Assembly (NCBI GenBank): GCA_030015575.1
Contig: CM057344.1
Coordinates: 598,060,410 to 598,124,409, forward strand
Reading direction: 5' to 3'
DNA: 64,000 nt
DNA from: Agapanthus africanus
Lineage: Eukaryota; Streptophyta; Magnoliopsida; Asparagales; Amaryllidaceae
In this document: piece after piece, positions 10,166 to 21,593 of the stretch
Layout: every line of letters begins with the position of its first letter
How positions within the stretch are numbered: the stretch's first letter is position 1
The notes under the pieces: model-generated
Database searches by the model: none
The model's input: only the letters and a program-made list of their open reading frames with translations
What the model was told of the DNA's origin: nothing
Translations under genes and position numbers: made by a program

Positions 10166-12741
10166 TGACAAAGAAATATACGGTTACAGTTGTGAATCTG
10201 ATAATGGAAGAGGCATTACTAGGAATACCCGGATACCCTTTCGAAACATTTACATGTTTCAGTTTTACTGTGTATTGTTAATAAGAAAACTGATTTCCCA
10301 ATTAGACACTTGATCCAGGGTATGTATTTACCAGGTATGATTCTCACATCTGTATGGTTTTACAGATGATGAGTGGGAGTAAGTTATTGGGAATTGGGTG
10401 ATCATCCTCATTATATCGGGATTCGTTGTAATTGGTGATATTTGAGGAAATCACCTAGGTTGTTTGCCGGACGGCAAATATTTGGTTTTGAATATCCGTT
10501 ATAATGCACCAATTTCAAATTGATATATCTGTACATTTATTTTTATAAAGTGAGATATAACTTTTTGAAATTATGTCTATGACATTTACCTATATCAGTG
10601 GATGGTTAGGTAAGGAGCATCAAACAGCGGTGTAATTCTTCTTGACCATAAGTACATTTTTCAACCTACGACACACAGGGTATGAGTTATTAGACTTAGG
10701 GGACTTATACAGAGTATTGTATGTTGTCCAGTGTCCATTTGGACAGAGGGGTTGGTACTCGTACTATATTCTGTTTACTTATGACTTCTCTAGTTCTTAG
10801 AAAAGTGTTTCGTAGAAACACAAGGTCCAAGTTTTGAGAAGTTATAGGTATATGAATAAAAGTAGAGAACTAGGTATTGCAAGTATCAGGATTCTTCAAG
10901 ATAATCGAAGATGTAGATACTTGTGTATGGTATTCAGTTGATAGTAATGATTAAGAGAACTTGCTTCTCTTTCAAGTTACTCATAATTGGAAGCATTCCT
11001 AAATTGAGTAATGCTGATCGGCCTCTCTCCATTTAGTTGACATGCACTGGAGACAGCTGCATGATTTGAATCTGGTTCCAATTAAATCAGTGCCTCTGTT
11101 TCTATATTGGATATAGAACGGTTCATATCTTAACATTGTTAAGGTACGGGGAGTTGTCCGGCTTATGCTTAAAACCAGACTCTGGATAACTCAAGGAACG
11201 TTTCTGTAATGGCTGTTTGTGGGTTGACCCGGGTTATGACGATGGTTGACTTTCTACCATCTGGAAGATCAATAGTGATATTGTTCTTGACTCACCGCAG
11301 TTTTAATAAAATTGGATTTTTTCAGAAAATAGTAGTGGGAGTATGGTAGAACTGGAAGTGATTCCAGAACCACAAACGATTACTGAAAATTTAATAGGAC
11401 CTAAACATTCAATCTGGTTTGACATTCCATTAGCCACTCCGCAGATATAGAGGGTACCCTCAGGCACTCGAGATGTACTTCGGTATGCTCAAAAACGGTG
11501 ACAGGGAGGTTCTTGTTTACCCAGACTTGCCATTACTGTTGTTCCAGACTGTGAGACCCGACAGGAGGATGAGTATAGCGTCGTTCTAAACTAGCTTTAG
11601 AAGTGCACGTGTATATTATTCTTCCAGAGGGTTGTTGTAGTCAGTGGGAGCAGCGGAAGCATAGTGGACTAGTGGCTTATGTCTATTTATAAAGTAAAGC
11701 GGATATAGCGGAGATAGATCATCTATTTCTGCTGTGACAGTCGTAGGTTTGACTTCATCAGAATAAGGGATGGATCTGTTAAGAAGGTAGTAGGGTGTGA
11801 TGTCCTGGTATTTGGATGACATACACAGAGTAGGAAGTAAAATTCCTATACTACGATCGGTTATACTTTGGTTGTCATACAGTGGTTTCTCCACATAGGA
11901 CATGGATTTCATATCAGACATTCTGGTTACTGGATCTATGGTTTTAGATCTAGATTTGGGTAGTTTCCCAATCTGGGTACTTTGACTGCATTCTAAAGGT
12001 GTTTTAGAATGGACGACTCCTGGCACGGTAGTGTACCTGCAGGTGATGGAGTCACCCTCTCTAGAGGTGTCTTACAGACTAAAGGGGAGAGGGATGTGCA
12101 TGATTGGCAGATCACTTGCTTAGGCAATTGTGTCAATCACGAGATGTCAAGTACCACACCAGATATTGTTTTTGCACTAGATGCAATAAGTTGATATTAA
12201 TCCTATTCTGGAGAAACGTTCGGAAGCAGTTTTAGAATATAAGTGGATGTTCTAGGGATATGATAACGACAGCCTCATTCGGGAGACAGTTATCATTCCA
12301 GGCTTCCAAGGTGACCTGGATGACAGAGTGACTGTCAGAGTTATAGTTTTCCCTCTGACGAGGGGCAGTAGTTTGGACAGGTGGTCCAGGCGGATACTGA
12401 GGGAGGTATGGCGCAGGATACTGATTAAGTTCAGTTGACGATACAGTCTAAGAAGTTTGGATTTGGAGTTCATTTATGAACTAGGTCCCATCAGATATCC
12501 AAACATATTCTAAGACAGGTATTGCTCATTTTGGGAGATGGCTTTCTCCGCGAATTTGAGATAAAGAGAGACATAGAAAGAAACATCATGGCGGATCCAC
12601 TAGCTGAGGCTATTCCTCGAACGCAATAGTTTCGCAAATGGACTTTGTGAGACTGATTAGTAGAGGAGTTGGGTGTTCGGTATCACACGGGCTGTGAGTA
12701 TACGACATCGCAATAATTAGCCTTGAGTGCAAGTGGGAGAT
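10166..12741 (+). other. Decayed copia coding region
   Basis: No frame longer than about 140 residues exists on either strand, and I recognise no integrase or reverse transcriptase core motif. The only family hallmark is near 12585-12630, just upstream of the purine tract, where the sequence resembles the closing part of copia RNase H. The minus-strand frame at 11616-12026 has no recognisable content. Confidence 0.5.
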
Positions 12742-14858
12742 TGTTGGATATAGTGCCCTCAGAGTCAATTATTGGATCGCAGGCACGTGATTGCAATGAT
12801 TGAGGGAGGACCTATGCCGGTAGGACAATCTTACTCAGGATGATTGTATACTATCTGGTTCGTCTCTATCATCGTGTACATGCTTTAGCTGACATTGTGG
12901 TTCACTATTACACGTTGATGGAGAATAGTATGCTACCATGGTTTATCTTTATCATCGTGTACTGCTTTAGATGACCTTACAGGTCGCTATTACACGTTGA
13001 TAGAGCCCTTAAGATTTTTGCCTGACTACCAGCAGTATGATGGCGATCATATACGTGGGAGCTGGGGTCTATAAGCACATCCTTAAAAGGTCCCTAGTCA
13101 TGGGAGTTTCGAGACTGGGCATCGATACTCCATTAGTAGACTAGTGTATACAGTCGAGACCCCGACGAGGGGCGGTGGCCGGTCTCACAAGCCATTGGTG
13201 TCAGTTGGATCACCTAAGATGTATATAGGTGCTCATTGGGTTATGAGTACACCGGACAGGACTCGCCGGGAACATGCTAGTTGGTATTATACCTAGCGTC
13301 AGATAGCAGTTCCCTGGTGACATGTGTACAGGTTAGTTCATCGACCTGAGATCGTCATTTGTCTCGTGTGAGTTCCCACTGTGCTTTGATTACTACCCTA
13401 CCACGGCTCAAAGGAGTCGTGTAAACAGGTTTTAGTTGGGTACAGTCTCGAGCCACATGGAGGCAGTGAGCGGATCGGCAGGGGTTCTTCTCTCCCGGTG
13501 TTGGGGGTGAGGTCGCGCTGTGTCTAGGAGAGCCATTACACGAAGTCCTTGACCAAGGCAGGAAATTTACTGGTAGGTATTCCAGTAGTATCTCAGGGTG
13601 TTCTAGGCTACACTCCGACATGACTTGTACCGCTTTTGGGGATCTGACTTTTACCAACCCCCTAGGCCCGACATGCGATGCTCATAGACGAACGGACCGG
13701 ACTGTACGGATATTGTCACTGACAGGCTCAGTAGGGTGTCAGGATGAGTTCGCTCATCGACCTCCCTTTTGGTCAATACCTGGTAGCCCGTTACGTACGG
13801 CTAATACCTCTGACGTGCTAGTGGTTAAATCTACAGCCAAAGTATTGACGAGTCTTTAGAGTCCCTCACAGACAGTTTCTCATGTTTCGGGCGAAACGTT
13901 GTAGAGGCCGTATGATATATGGCAGGGTTCGATCTTATACGTGCGGTATTACACGGATCATGATCGAACAGATCATACTAGTAGGCTTTTGTTTAAGCCG
14001 GATCCTAGTATTAGATTTGTTGGATTACTTTAGTCTTATCGCATTCGCATTCAGTCGGAATGCGGATGCAGGTATGTATATACAGGTGAGGGGTATCCTT
14101 GTGATCCGTCACGAGTTTACTTTAGATGTTGCCGGATCTTTTTTGTTGGACCAAACATTTAGATTAATGTTTGTAAATGAAAATTGTGAGCTATATGTCA
14201 TGATATGAAGCATTTATTGTGACACATGCACAAGTGGTGACTCACGGTCTCTTTCTTTGTGCATATGTCACATAATATGATGGATTTGTATTGAAATGAT
14301 AAGGAGAGAGAGAAAGGGAACCATATGGTTGTAGTTTATTCTTGTATTATTCTTGATCTCTTTCTCACTCTCATAATCATTCCATAACAAAAGAAAAGGA
14401 GAGAAAGCCTTCTCTTCTTCTTCTTCCTCTTTCTTCTCTAGCTCACCATTTTTCATTAATGGCAACACCTCTAACCTCCATCCAAGCCATGGATGCAAGA
14501 GACAAAGTGATCACAAACATTCTCTACAACACCTTGGACACGTCGGCTAGCACACTTCGTGCCCGAGTTGCTTCGGATGAAGCGGGAGCCTGTAAAAAGA
14601 CTCGTAGATGTGGTGCCCTTTTCCGATGAGGAGATCGAGACTGGAGTTGCCGCGGGGAGCTTGGGATGGTGGCCAAAGACCGAAGGACACGGATCGATCG
14701 GTATAGCTTTCCAACCCTCTCTCTAGATAGCTAGTTGTAGGTTAATGGTTCGATCCGGGATTTAAGCATACGATAGCGCCGGTTTCTAGTTTGAAAAAGT
14801 TTTTCGTTTCCACATTTTGGCCTCGTACAGACGGCCGGGGCGCTACCGTAGACTTACA
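12742..14858 (+). repeat. 3' LTR of copia copy 1
   Basis: 2,117-bp LTR starting TGTTGGATATAG and ending CTTACA. It aligns well with 27025-29123 over its first ~1.4 kb and last ~330 bp. The middle (about 14160-14500) has no clear match to the other copy. It ends exactly where the partial LTR of element C begins. Confidence 0.8.
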
Positions 14859-14964
14859 CCAATAACCCATTTAGACCCACACGCAACAAAGAATAATCAG
14901 CTAAGTTCACCGGAAGATCTACGGAAGACAACATCTGACGGAGGCCCGAAAAAGAGCCCCATCA
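14859..14964 (+). repeat. 3' end of the 5' LTR of element C
   Basis: Matches 22224-22327 (CCAATAACCC, GACCCACAC, AGAATAATCAGCTAAGTTCA, AGAGCCCCATCA). Its left edge coincides with the right end of the copia LTR, so the copia insertion split it. CCAAT at 14859-14863 is the likely target duplication; its partner lies outside the window. Confidence 0.8.
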
Positions 14965-14966
14965 GT

Positions 14967-14985
14967 TGGCGCCGTCTGTGGGAAC
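14967..14985 (+). promoter_or_regulatory. Primer-binding site of element C
   Basis: TGGCGCCGTCTGTGGGAAC begins two bases after the LTR end. This wording is widespread in Tat-lineage gypsy elements. Confidence 0.8.
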
Positions 14986-14986
14986 G

Positions 14987-16739
14987 TTAAATTCCAAAAA
15001 ATACAAAGTTGGCCTTCCTATCTCCTCTCTCATGGCAGACGACCATCCTGGGGATCCCAGTACCAGCCGCCGCCTTCCGCTCACCGAAGGCGGGGATAAA
15101 CCTTCCCCCATGACCGTCATCAACGCCCTCGCAGGCCGGATAGATCGCCTGCAATCCCTCGTGGAGGCCCTCGTCCGCGTCCAAATGACCTTGCCCGGGC
15201 CCCAGATCGGTGCTCCTCCACCTCCAGAAGACTCCGTTCCTGTCTGGACTGCCAACCACTAGCAGGCTGCATCCCCTCGCCACCGGTCCTTCGAACCGGT
15301 GCTTCCTGAGGCCCGCTGGGTGCCCCAGGGCTCCACGCCAAGATCCGCCGTTAGGGAGCCTCGCCCCGAGCCTCCTCGTGACCCTTACCCCCCTGAGGAA
15401 ATGTCGGTCACCTCTCCTATCCACGAGCATGGCCGACCCCACCATGATCGGCAGGAACGCACAGAAGGGGTCTGTCCCGGCGACTCAAGAGCTACCCCAT
15501 CCCGGGACCTGAGGCACCTTATCGAGAGAAACCGGGGCCCCTCCCAGACGCAGTCCACCCGCAGCGGGGCCCAGGAATCCCGAGGCACCGATTCCTTGAG
15601 GTACCACGGTCGGCACGACGCCCTCGAGAAGAAGATCGAGGGCATGCGCCGAGAAGCTCACTTCTCGAGCGACGGGGCTAAGTTTGCCTCCGACTCGCTC
15701 ACGAAGCCATTCACTGAGGAACTGCTCACCGTGCGCGTCTCCTCGTATAATAAGCCACCTAAGGTCTCTCTGTTCGACGGGAAAACCGACCCGAAGGACC
15801 ACTTTGACGCTTTCACCGCGGGAATGAGCTTCCAAGATCACTCCGACGCCGCCCAGTGTAGGGCCTTCCCGGCCACCCTCATCCGCGCGGGTCGGGACTG
15901 GTTCCGGGGGCTCGAGCCCCGCTCAATTTTGACCTTCAACGAGCTGGCCACCCAGTTCCTCGGCCATTTCGTGGGGAACCGTCGACAGAAGCGCACGGTC
16001 GACTACCTCTTCAAGGTTAAGAGCGGGGCCAAGGAAACGTTCAAGGCCTATATTACCCGCTTCTACAATGCCCTCCTCGAGGTGCCCGAGCACCGGGACG
16101 AGACCGTCATAACGGCACTCAGATCTGGTCTGAGACACAAAGAATGGTTGCGCTCCTTCACGCTGGCTCAACCTAAGACCATGGCCGAAGTCAAGGCGTG
16201 GACCGAGTGCGAGGTCTTGCTGGAATCCGAAGTGAATGCTAACCTTCCCCGGGCGGACCGGCCCAACTAGAAGAAAAGGACTCGGGAGGACAGGCCGGAG
16301 CGTCAGCAGCCTTAGCACCCGAAGTTCCAGGAGTATACCCCCCCTCAACGTCTCCCTCGCGGTGTTGCTGGAGGAGGCCCAGAATGAGGGGTTCTTCAAG
16401 TTCCCCCCGGTCCCACGTCAGGCCGCTAAGCGAACCCGGGGCCCTTACTGCGCTTTCCACCGGGTGCTGGGCCACGCCACGGAGGACTGCAAACAACTGA
16501 GGGACTACATCGAGGAGCTCATCCGGTCTGGGCACCTCGCCACGTACTTAAGGGACAAACGGCAGACCGACCGCGAGCAGGAGCAGCCTCGCCCTCCCAC
16601 CGACCTGACCATCGGCCAGATCAAGCTTGTTTCATCGGCCGGCCGGCCCGGGGCTCAGGGAGCCCCATGCCCTATGCCAAGCTCGGGGGCCGGCAGCCCT
16701 TCAGGGGGCTCGGCCCGAGCCAACAAAGTCATCCTTTAA
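14987..16739 (+). pseudogene. gag region of element C (decayed)
   Basis: Encodes the capsid-type Gag of a Ty3/gypsy element. The best block (about 15640-16270) contains the retrotransposon gag core, with DGKTDPKDHFDAF, RDWFRGLEP, FNELATQFLGHFVGNR and a following helix-rich stretch. The downstream block (about 16360-16730) has YCAFHRVLGHATEDC and RDYIEELIRSGHL, the His/Cys segment that closes Gag in Tat-type elements. The 5' part is proline- and arginine-rich. It is broken in a few places and is not followed by pol. GC content is far above that of the surrounding copia and chromovirus DNA. Confidence 0.8.
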
Positions 16740-16913
16740 CCTGTACCTGTTCTTTTTTTTATTTAAAGAAAAGCAATGTAAATTCTTCCTAGAATCTACT
16801 GTTGACTAAATAAGGATCAATGGAGCATTGCGAAAAAGAAAGAAAATCTTTGTTTATTCAAAGGGTATTATGGGCTCCTCAGCCATACATGCAAAAAAAA
16901 GGGCACTGCTAAG

Positions 16914-17365
16914 TTACAATAGCGGGGGTAAGGGGTGCAGCGAGCACTGCTCGTGGTACTCGGCAAAGATCTCAGCCAGCCGGGGCTGCGCAAGTTCCAG
17001 CCTCTGTTCCCGATTCCCCTCGTGGGCGTTGACCCCGAGCCTCAGCTCGTAGCATTCGCGTACGAGCGCCTCCGAGCACGCCAGCCGGTTCACGGAGATC
17101 AAGATGAAGCGCCTCAAAGACCGCAGCTTGCCTACGGCCTCGTCGAAGAGCTGCTCCGACAGGGGGTTGTAAACCCCAGCGATGACCTCCAGATGGAGTA
17201 CATCAATAGCTGCAGCAAGGAGGAGCGCCTAAGGAGCAGCCGACCGAAGTGCTCCTCAATGCGAGCAACAACTAACTGCACCGTGTCCTCGGTGCGGTCG
17301 CGGTCATAAAGGTACACATCCGCAGAACTGATGATTTCGGGGATAGTGAATGGGAAATCCTCCAT
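16914..17365 (-). pseudogene. Minus-strand reading block in element C, upstream unit
   Basis: A minus-strand start at 17365 (MEDFPFTIPEI) opens a frame of about 75 residues, and a neighbouring frame continues the coding-like character to about 16914 with leucine/arginine-rich helical sequence. A TATATAA box lies 42-48 bases upstream at 17407-17413 on the same strand. I do not recognise the protein. It is separate from the better-known antisense frame at 19-21 kb. It could be a remnant of a host gene fragment captured by the element, or part of the same antisense system. It is broken. Confidence 0.4.
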
Positions 17366-17406
17366 TTTCGATGGACTATCTACGAAGGGGGGAGAACCGG
17401 TACTTC

Positions 17407-17413
17407 TTATATA
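17407..17413 (-). promoter_or_regulatory. Minus-strand TATA box inside element C
   Basis: TATATAA on the minus strand within CTATATAAGAAG, at a normal core-promoter distance from the minus-strand start at 17365. This suggests a dedicated antisense promoter; no transcript evidence is available. Confidence 0.5.
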
Positions 17414-17689
17414 GCCCGTTGCGCAGCCCAACGGCCGCCACGCGGCGTCCATCGATCGTTACCCGGCGGAAACGAAGCGACACGCCATGTCCATCGAACG
17501 TTACTCGGTGGAAATGAAGCGACGCGCCCCTGTCGCTTCGCCTCCCCCTGCATTCAATGCACTAGATGCGCGCGCCGTTGCCCCGACCGTTCCCATTCCC
17601 CACACCTACAGCCGAACGACCAGGCTGCGCCTCGTCAAAGATTCAACTCAGCAGCTACCCTGCTCAGACATCCCCGGCCGACATCTCCC

Positions 17690-18660
17690 ATGCCACAACG
17701 CCGAGGATCAGAAAGCCCTCCCAGAGGCAGCCGATCCCGAGGTTCCCTCGCTCGGCTATCCCCAGCGGGCAGCTTCCCTGCCACAACGCCGAGGATTAAA
17801 AAGCCCTCTCAGAGGCAGCCGAGCCCGAGGTTCCCTCGCTCGGCTATCCCCCGCGGGAAGCTTCCCTGCCAAGATGCCGGGGGTCAAAAAGACCTCCCAG
17901 AGGCAGTCGAGGCCCGAGGTTCCCTCACTCGGCTATCCCCCGCGGGCAGCTTTCCTGCCACAACGCCGGGGATCAAAAAGCCCTCCCAGAGGCAGTCGAG
18001 GCCAGAGCTTCCCTCACTCGGCTATCTTTCAGGACAAAAGCCCTCGCCAAGAGGCACCGGGCAGTAAGCCTGCCCAGCCAAGGGTCCTTGGTAGGCTTCC
18101 CACAGCCTTCTAGATTTTCTCGCGCCAAGGACCAAAGTCCTCCCAGAGGCAGTCGGGTCCTTGCCCGGCTATCCCCGGCTGGTAGCTCCCTACCACAACC
18201 GACAGGGATCAAAGTCCTCACCAAGAGGCACTGGGCAGTAACATTGCTCGGTCCACGTCCTGAAGGATCGGAAAGCCCTCCCAGAAGCAGTCGAGCCCGA
18301 GGTCCCCTCGCTCGGCTATCCCCGGCAGGCAGCTTCCCTGCCATACGCCGGGGATCAAAAAGTCCTCCCCAAGAAAGTCGGGTCCTTGCCCGGCCATCAA
18401 CGGCTGGTAAATCCTACCACCGCCCTTACGGATCAAAAGCCCTCATACAGAGGCACCCGAGCAGCTACCCTGATCGGTCAAACCCCGGCCCCTACCCTCT
18501 ACGCCAGGGATCAAGAATCCTCACAAGGGGCATCAGAGCGGCTACCCCACTCAACCACCCCAGGCTGGTAGTCACCTACCCACAACTCTAAAAAAACCAA
18601 GCCCTCGAAAGACACGACCGATCAGCTACACTGCTCGGCCATCCCTGGCGAGTAACCCCC
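17690..18660 (+). repeat. ~88-bp tandem repeat array in element C
   Basis: About ten degenerate units. The first three, at about 17702-17789, 17790-17877 and 17878-17966, are regular and share AAAAAGCCCTCCCAGAGGCAG, CGAGGTTCCCTCGCTCGGCTA and GGCAGCTTCCCTGCCA. Later units drift in length. Tat-lineage elements are known for variable tandem arrays near their 3' end. Open frames here on both strands follow from the periodicity and are not genes. Confidence 0.85.
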
Positions 18661-19036
18661 TACCGCCGCTACAGATGCATGAAGCTTTAGCAGGAGATGA
18701 CGGCGCAGCTACCCTGCCCAGTCACCCCCAGATGACGGCCAATAGTTTAAATCAGAAATGGATGTCAGGTCTGTCCAAGCCTAAACGATCTCCCCTCAAC
18801 CCCGGGGCCCAGGGAGAGACCTCCTCGGAGACGCTCGACGGCAAGCGACTGCATTCAGCTTGACGGACGATCGTCAGACAGAGGGCCAACCTGACATGAG
18901 AGCACAACGGCGCAAGTAAAAATATCCCAAACTAAAAATATCCAAAACGAGCATTCTTCACAAACAGATGGCAGAAAGGAAAACTTTATCACAGCCGAAG
19001 AAGAAAAACTTTATTACTACTGCCAAAGATAAGTTT

Positions 19037-20925
19037 TTACAAAAGGTATTCTTTGGGCTCCTCAGCCTTACAAAATTCAAAAGAAAAACAAAATGAAGAT
19101 AGAAGAGCGGGGGCTCTACACCTCGGGCCCGGGCACAACCTCGAGGTCCTCGACCTCCACCACCGGGGTGCTGGGTCCTCGGCCCCCTCCCCGCCGGGAG
19201 CCTCTTCCCTTTGCTCGTCGACGCCCACGAGGGGGAACTCGGCCCGCAGATCCGCATCGTTGAACTCCGGCATCCGAGACTTGACGGCATCAAGGGCGTC
19301 GTGCCAAATGCGAGTCGTGGCCACGGCCAGGTCGTCACAAAAGTCCCTCGACCCCTTGTAGCTCACCACGGCCCTCGATCCCGCCGACTTATAGGCCTCG
19401 GCCGCCGCCCCCAGCTTCTTCCGGAGGGTCTTCACCGTCTTCTTGAGGTTGCCGGGGAGCACCTGGGAGTCCTCGAGCTTGCCCTCGGCGATTGTGGCGG
19501 CCTCGTGATGCCGGGCGACCTCCCTTTTCCCGGCATACACCTCGCCCTCCAGGGCGGCGAACCTCGCCGACATCGCCTCCTGCTCCCGTCTGGAGCTCTC
19601 TTGCAACGCGGCGAGCTGGCCCATGGCCTCCACCGCCGGTGCTACCACCTCGGTCTCCATGCGAAGGGCGAGGGCCACGTGCTAGAGAGTCTGGGAAGAC
19701 ATAAAAAAGGAGAAGGATCAGAAATATGAAGGAAAACACTAAATCTCACCACGCACTGGGGGCTTACCTGCACGGCTTCCTGGGCGATCGACGCCAGCTG
19801 AGCCTTAAGGGTTCTCCCGGGAACCCGACCCCCGGCTGAGGTCTCTATCTCGTGGAGGAGGCTGTCCGCGACCGACATCCCGGATGGCACCGTGAACCGA
19901 AGCCCCCCTTCCTCCACCACGGTCGGCGAAGACCGGCCCCGAGAAGGTCTCCGGGAACTCCTCTTGAGCGGCTCCGAGGGGGAGCCGATCTCCTCTTCCG
20001 AGGCCGTGTCCTCCACAATCAGGGCCCGCTTCCGGCCCGACACTCTGCTGGGGCCCTGGGCGGGATCCACCGCCGAGCGTCCTCGGGGCACCGCCACCGG
20101 GGCGGTGGGAGCGGGGGCAGCCTGCTCCCGGGAAGAACTGGCACCCCCAGCCCTAGCAGGCTGCCTCGGTTGGCGCATAGCATTTCGGAGAACGCCGAAG
20201 TTCATGGATCCTGCACAAAACAAACACCCCACTTATCAGCAACGCGAGTAAAACATAAACCCAGAAAGCAAGCTTAACTTACCAACGAACTCGACGGGGC
20301 TAAGCCCGGCCCAGCTCAAAACCCTCTCGAACAGCAGCACGTCGTATCGAGGGATGGGTTCCCACGACACCACTCTCACCGCGGCGGGGTCATCGGACAG
20401 GTTCCCCGGCAGACTCTTCTCCCTCGACCACTTTGTGGGCACCTGCCAGTCCTCGCCCTCGAGAGGGGAGACGAAGAAAAACTTCTTCTTCCAGTCGTGA
20501 ATGGAGGAGGGCAAAGCCACGACCCCAGTCCCGGCAGCGACCCCGGGCAGCTTCCTAAAAGTAAAATAAACCCACCTCGGGTCGCCAGCTCGACCGCCGG
20601 GGTGACTCTTAAAAGCAAGGGAGGAATCGAGAAGGGAAAGGCTGAAAGGAACCGCCTGCAGCTTCAGGCGGATCAGGAATCCAAGGAGGATCCTCCACGC
20701 GTTCGGCACTAACTGGCCGGGAGCCAAGACGAAGAAATTCAGAGCGGCGACGACCTCAGGAGAGAAGGGCAAGCGCATTCCGCCCCAAAAAGTTTCCAAA
20801 TACAGGGCAATCTCCCTGCCCCGTACCTGGTCTGTCCTCTCTCCCTCCTCGGCCAGACGAAGTGTGTAGCGTGGGGGAATGTAGAAGCGAGCTTGAGCAT
20901 TGGCGAGCTCGTCCTCATGCCTCAC
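19037..20925 (-). pseudogene. Antisense gene of a Tat-type element (plant gypsy-type aORF)
   Basis: Two main minus-strand blocks are visible. The upstream block (20236-20925) begins MRHEDELANAQARFYIPPRY and includes LYLETFWGGMRLPFSPEV, LNFFVLAPGQLVPNAWRIL and a WKKKFFFV segment. It resembles the plant 'putative gypsy-type transposon' domain family found in antisense frames of Tat elements. The downstream block (19037-19678) is an alanine/glutamate-rich likely coiled coil. Between them lies a serine/arginine-rich low-complexity linker. The function of this protein family is not known. It is placed between the tandem repeats and the 3' LTR, as in other Tat elements. It appears broken or divided in a few places. 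Upstream on the minus strand an AT-rich TATA-like stretch lies near 21220-21240. Confidence 0.7.
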
Positions 20926-21593
20926 CCAGCACGGGGTGCTGGGGGCTACATCTACCGCCTCCTCCCTGGAGGCGGCCCCCGCCTCACGGCTTCAGGGAGA
21001 GGGCCCAGCCCCTGCTCCCCGAGAGGACTCTGACACATCTAAAGGAACCCTAACATCTACTCCTACGACGTGTACTGATTGTACAGGGGAAGACATCTAA
21101 CCTGGGAAGGAAATTCTTCAAAAGTTGGGAACGAGAGAGGGGAGACGAGCGCCGGGCAGCTGGGGCTTAAGAATGAGGAATATGAGAAAGTAAGGGCCCT
21201 AGGGCGGGCCCCACCTGTATTTATTACCGTATACGGCCTCATCCAATGGCGCCCATCGTCTCCCGCCGAAACGGCTCCTTGCGCCCAGCGGCTCTGATCG
21301 CTCCACGTGGCAGCCCAGCGATTGGCCGCGTCCCATCAGACGCCGCAGACCTGCGCACGTCACATCAGCCAGTTGGCGCTCGACACGTGGACCGTCGCTT
21401 CGACTGCAGAGTGCACGAACCGGCGCACCCTCCTTAAATGCAAAGATCTCGCCTCAATTCGCTAACGGAAAAGACAACTGACGGCTCAAGAACTCATCCC
21501 GGCATAACGCTGAGAAGGAGCTCACATCGGGGGGCCCGGCAGTACACTCCTGACCCGACTCGCTAGCTGGTCGGGGCAAGAGTGGGCGGCTAA
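20926..21593. other. Spacer between antisense gene and 3' LTR of element C
   Basis: GC-rich, with no recognisable protein. It contains the probable minus-strand promoter of the antisense gene (TATACGGTAATAAATAC near 21217-21233, minus strand) and ends in the purine tract AAGAGTGGGCGGCTAA, just before the LTR. A related spacer is present in element H at 63623-64000. Confidence 0.5.

Larger units (their letters stand above)
1..14858 (+). mobile_element. Ty1/copia LTR retrotransposon, copy 1 (left end outside window)
   Basis: Seen: a copia-type internal region runs from the window start, is split by element A (125-7765), resumes at 7771 and ends with a 3' LTR at 12742-14858. A purine-rich tract just before 12742 and an LTR starting TGTTGG are usual for plant copia elements. 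Near 12585-12630 a short stretch resembles the ADP-L tail that closes copia RNase H. No long coding frame survives, so the element is heavily broken with many breaks. Its 5' LTR and primer-binding site lie left of the window; the second copy (27025-31686) shows what they look like. Its 3' end abuts a partial LTR of element C, so it was most likely inserted into C's 5' LTR. A copia assignment is likely; the lineage within copia is not resolved. Confidence 0.8.

Noticed and set aside
17487-18591. Long overlapping proline/arginine-rich frames on both strands
   Set aside because: They follow from the GC-rich 88-bp tandem array whose period keeps several frames open.
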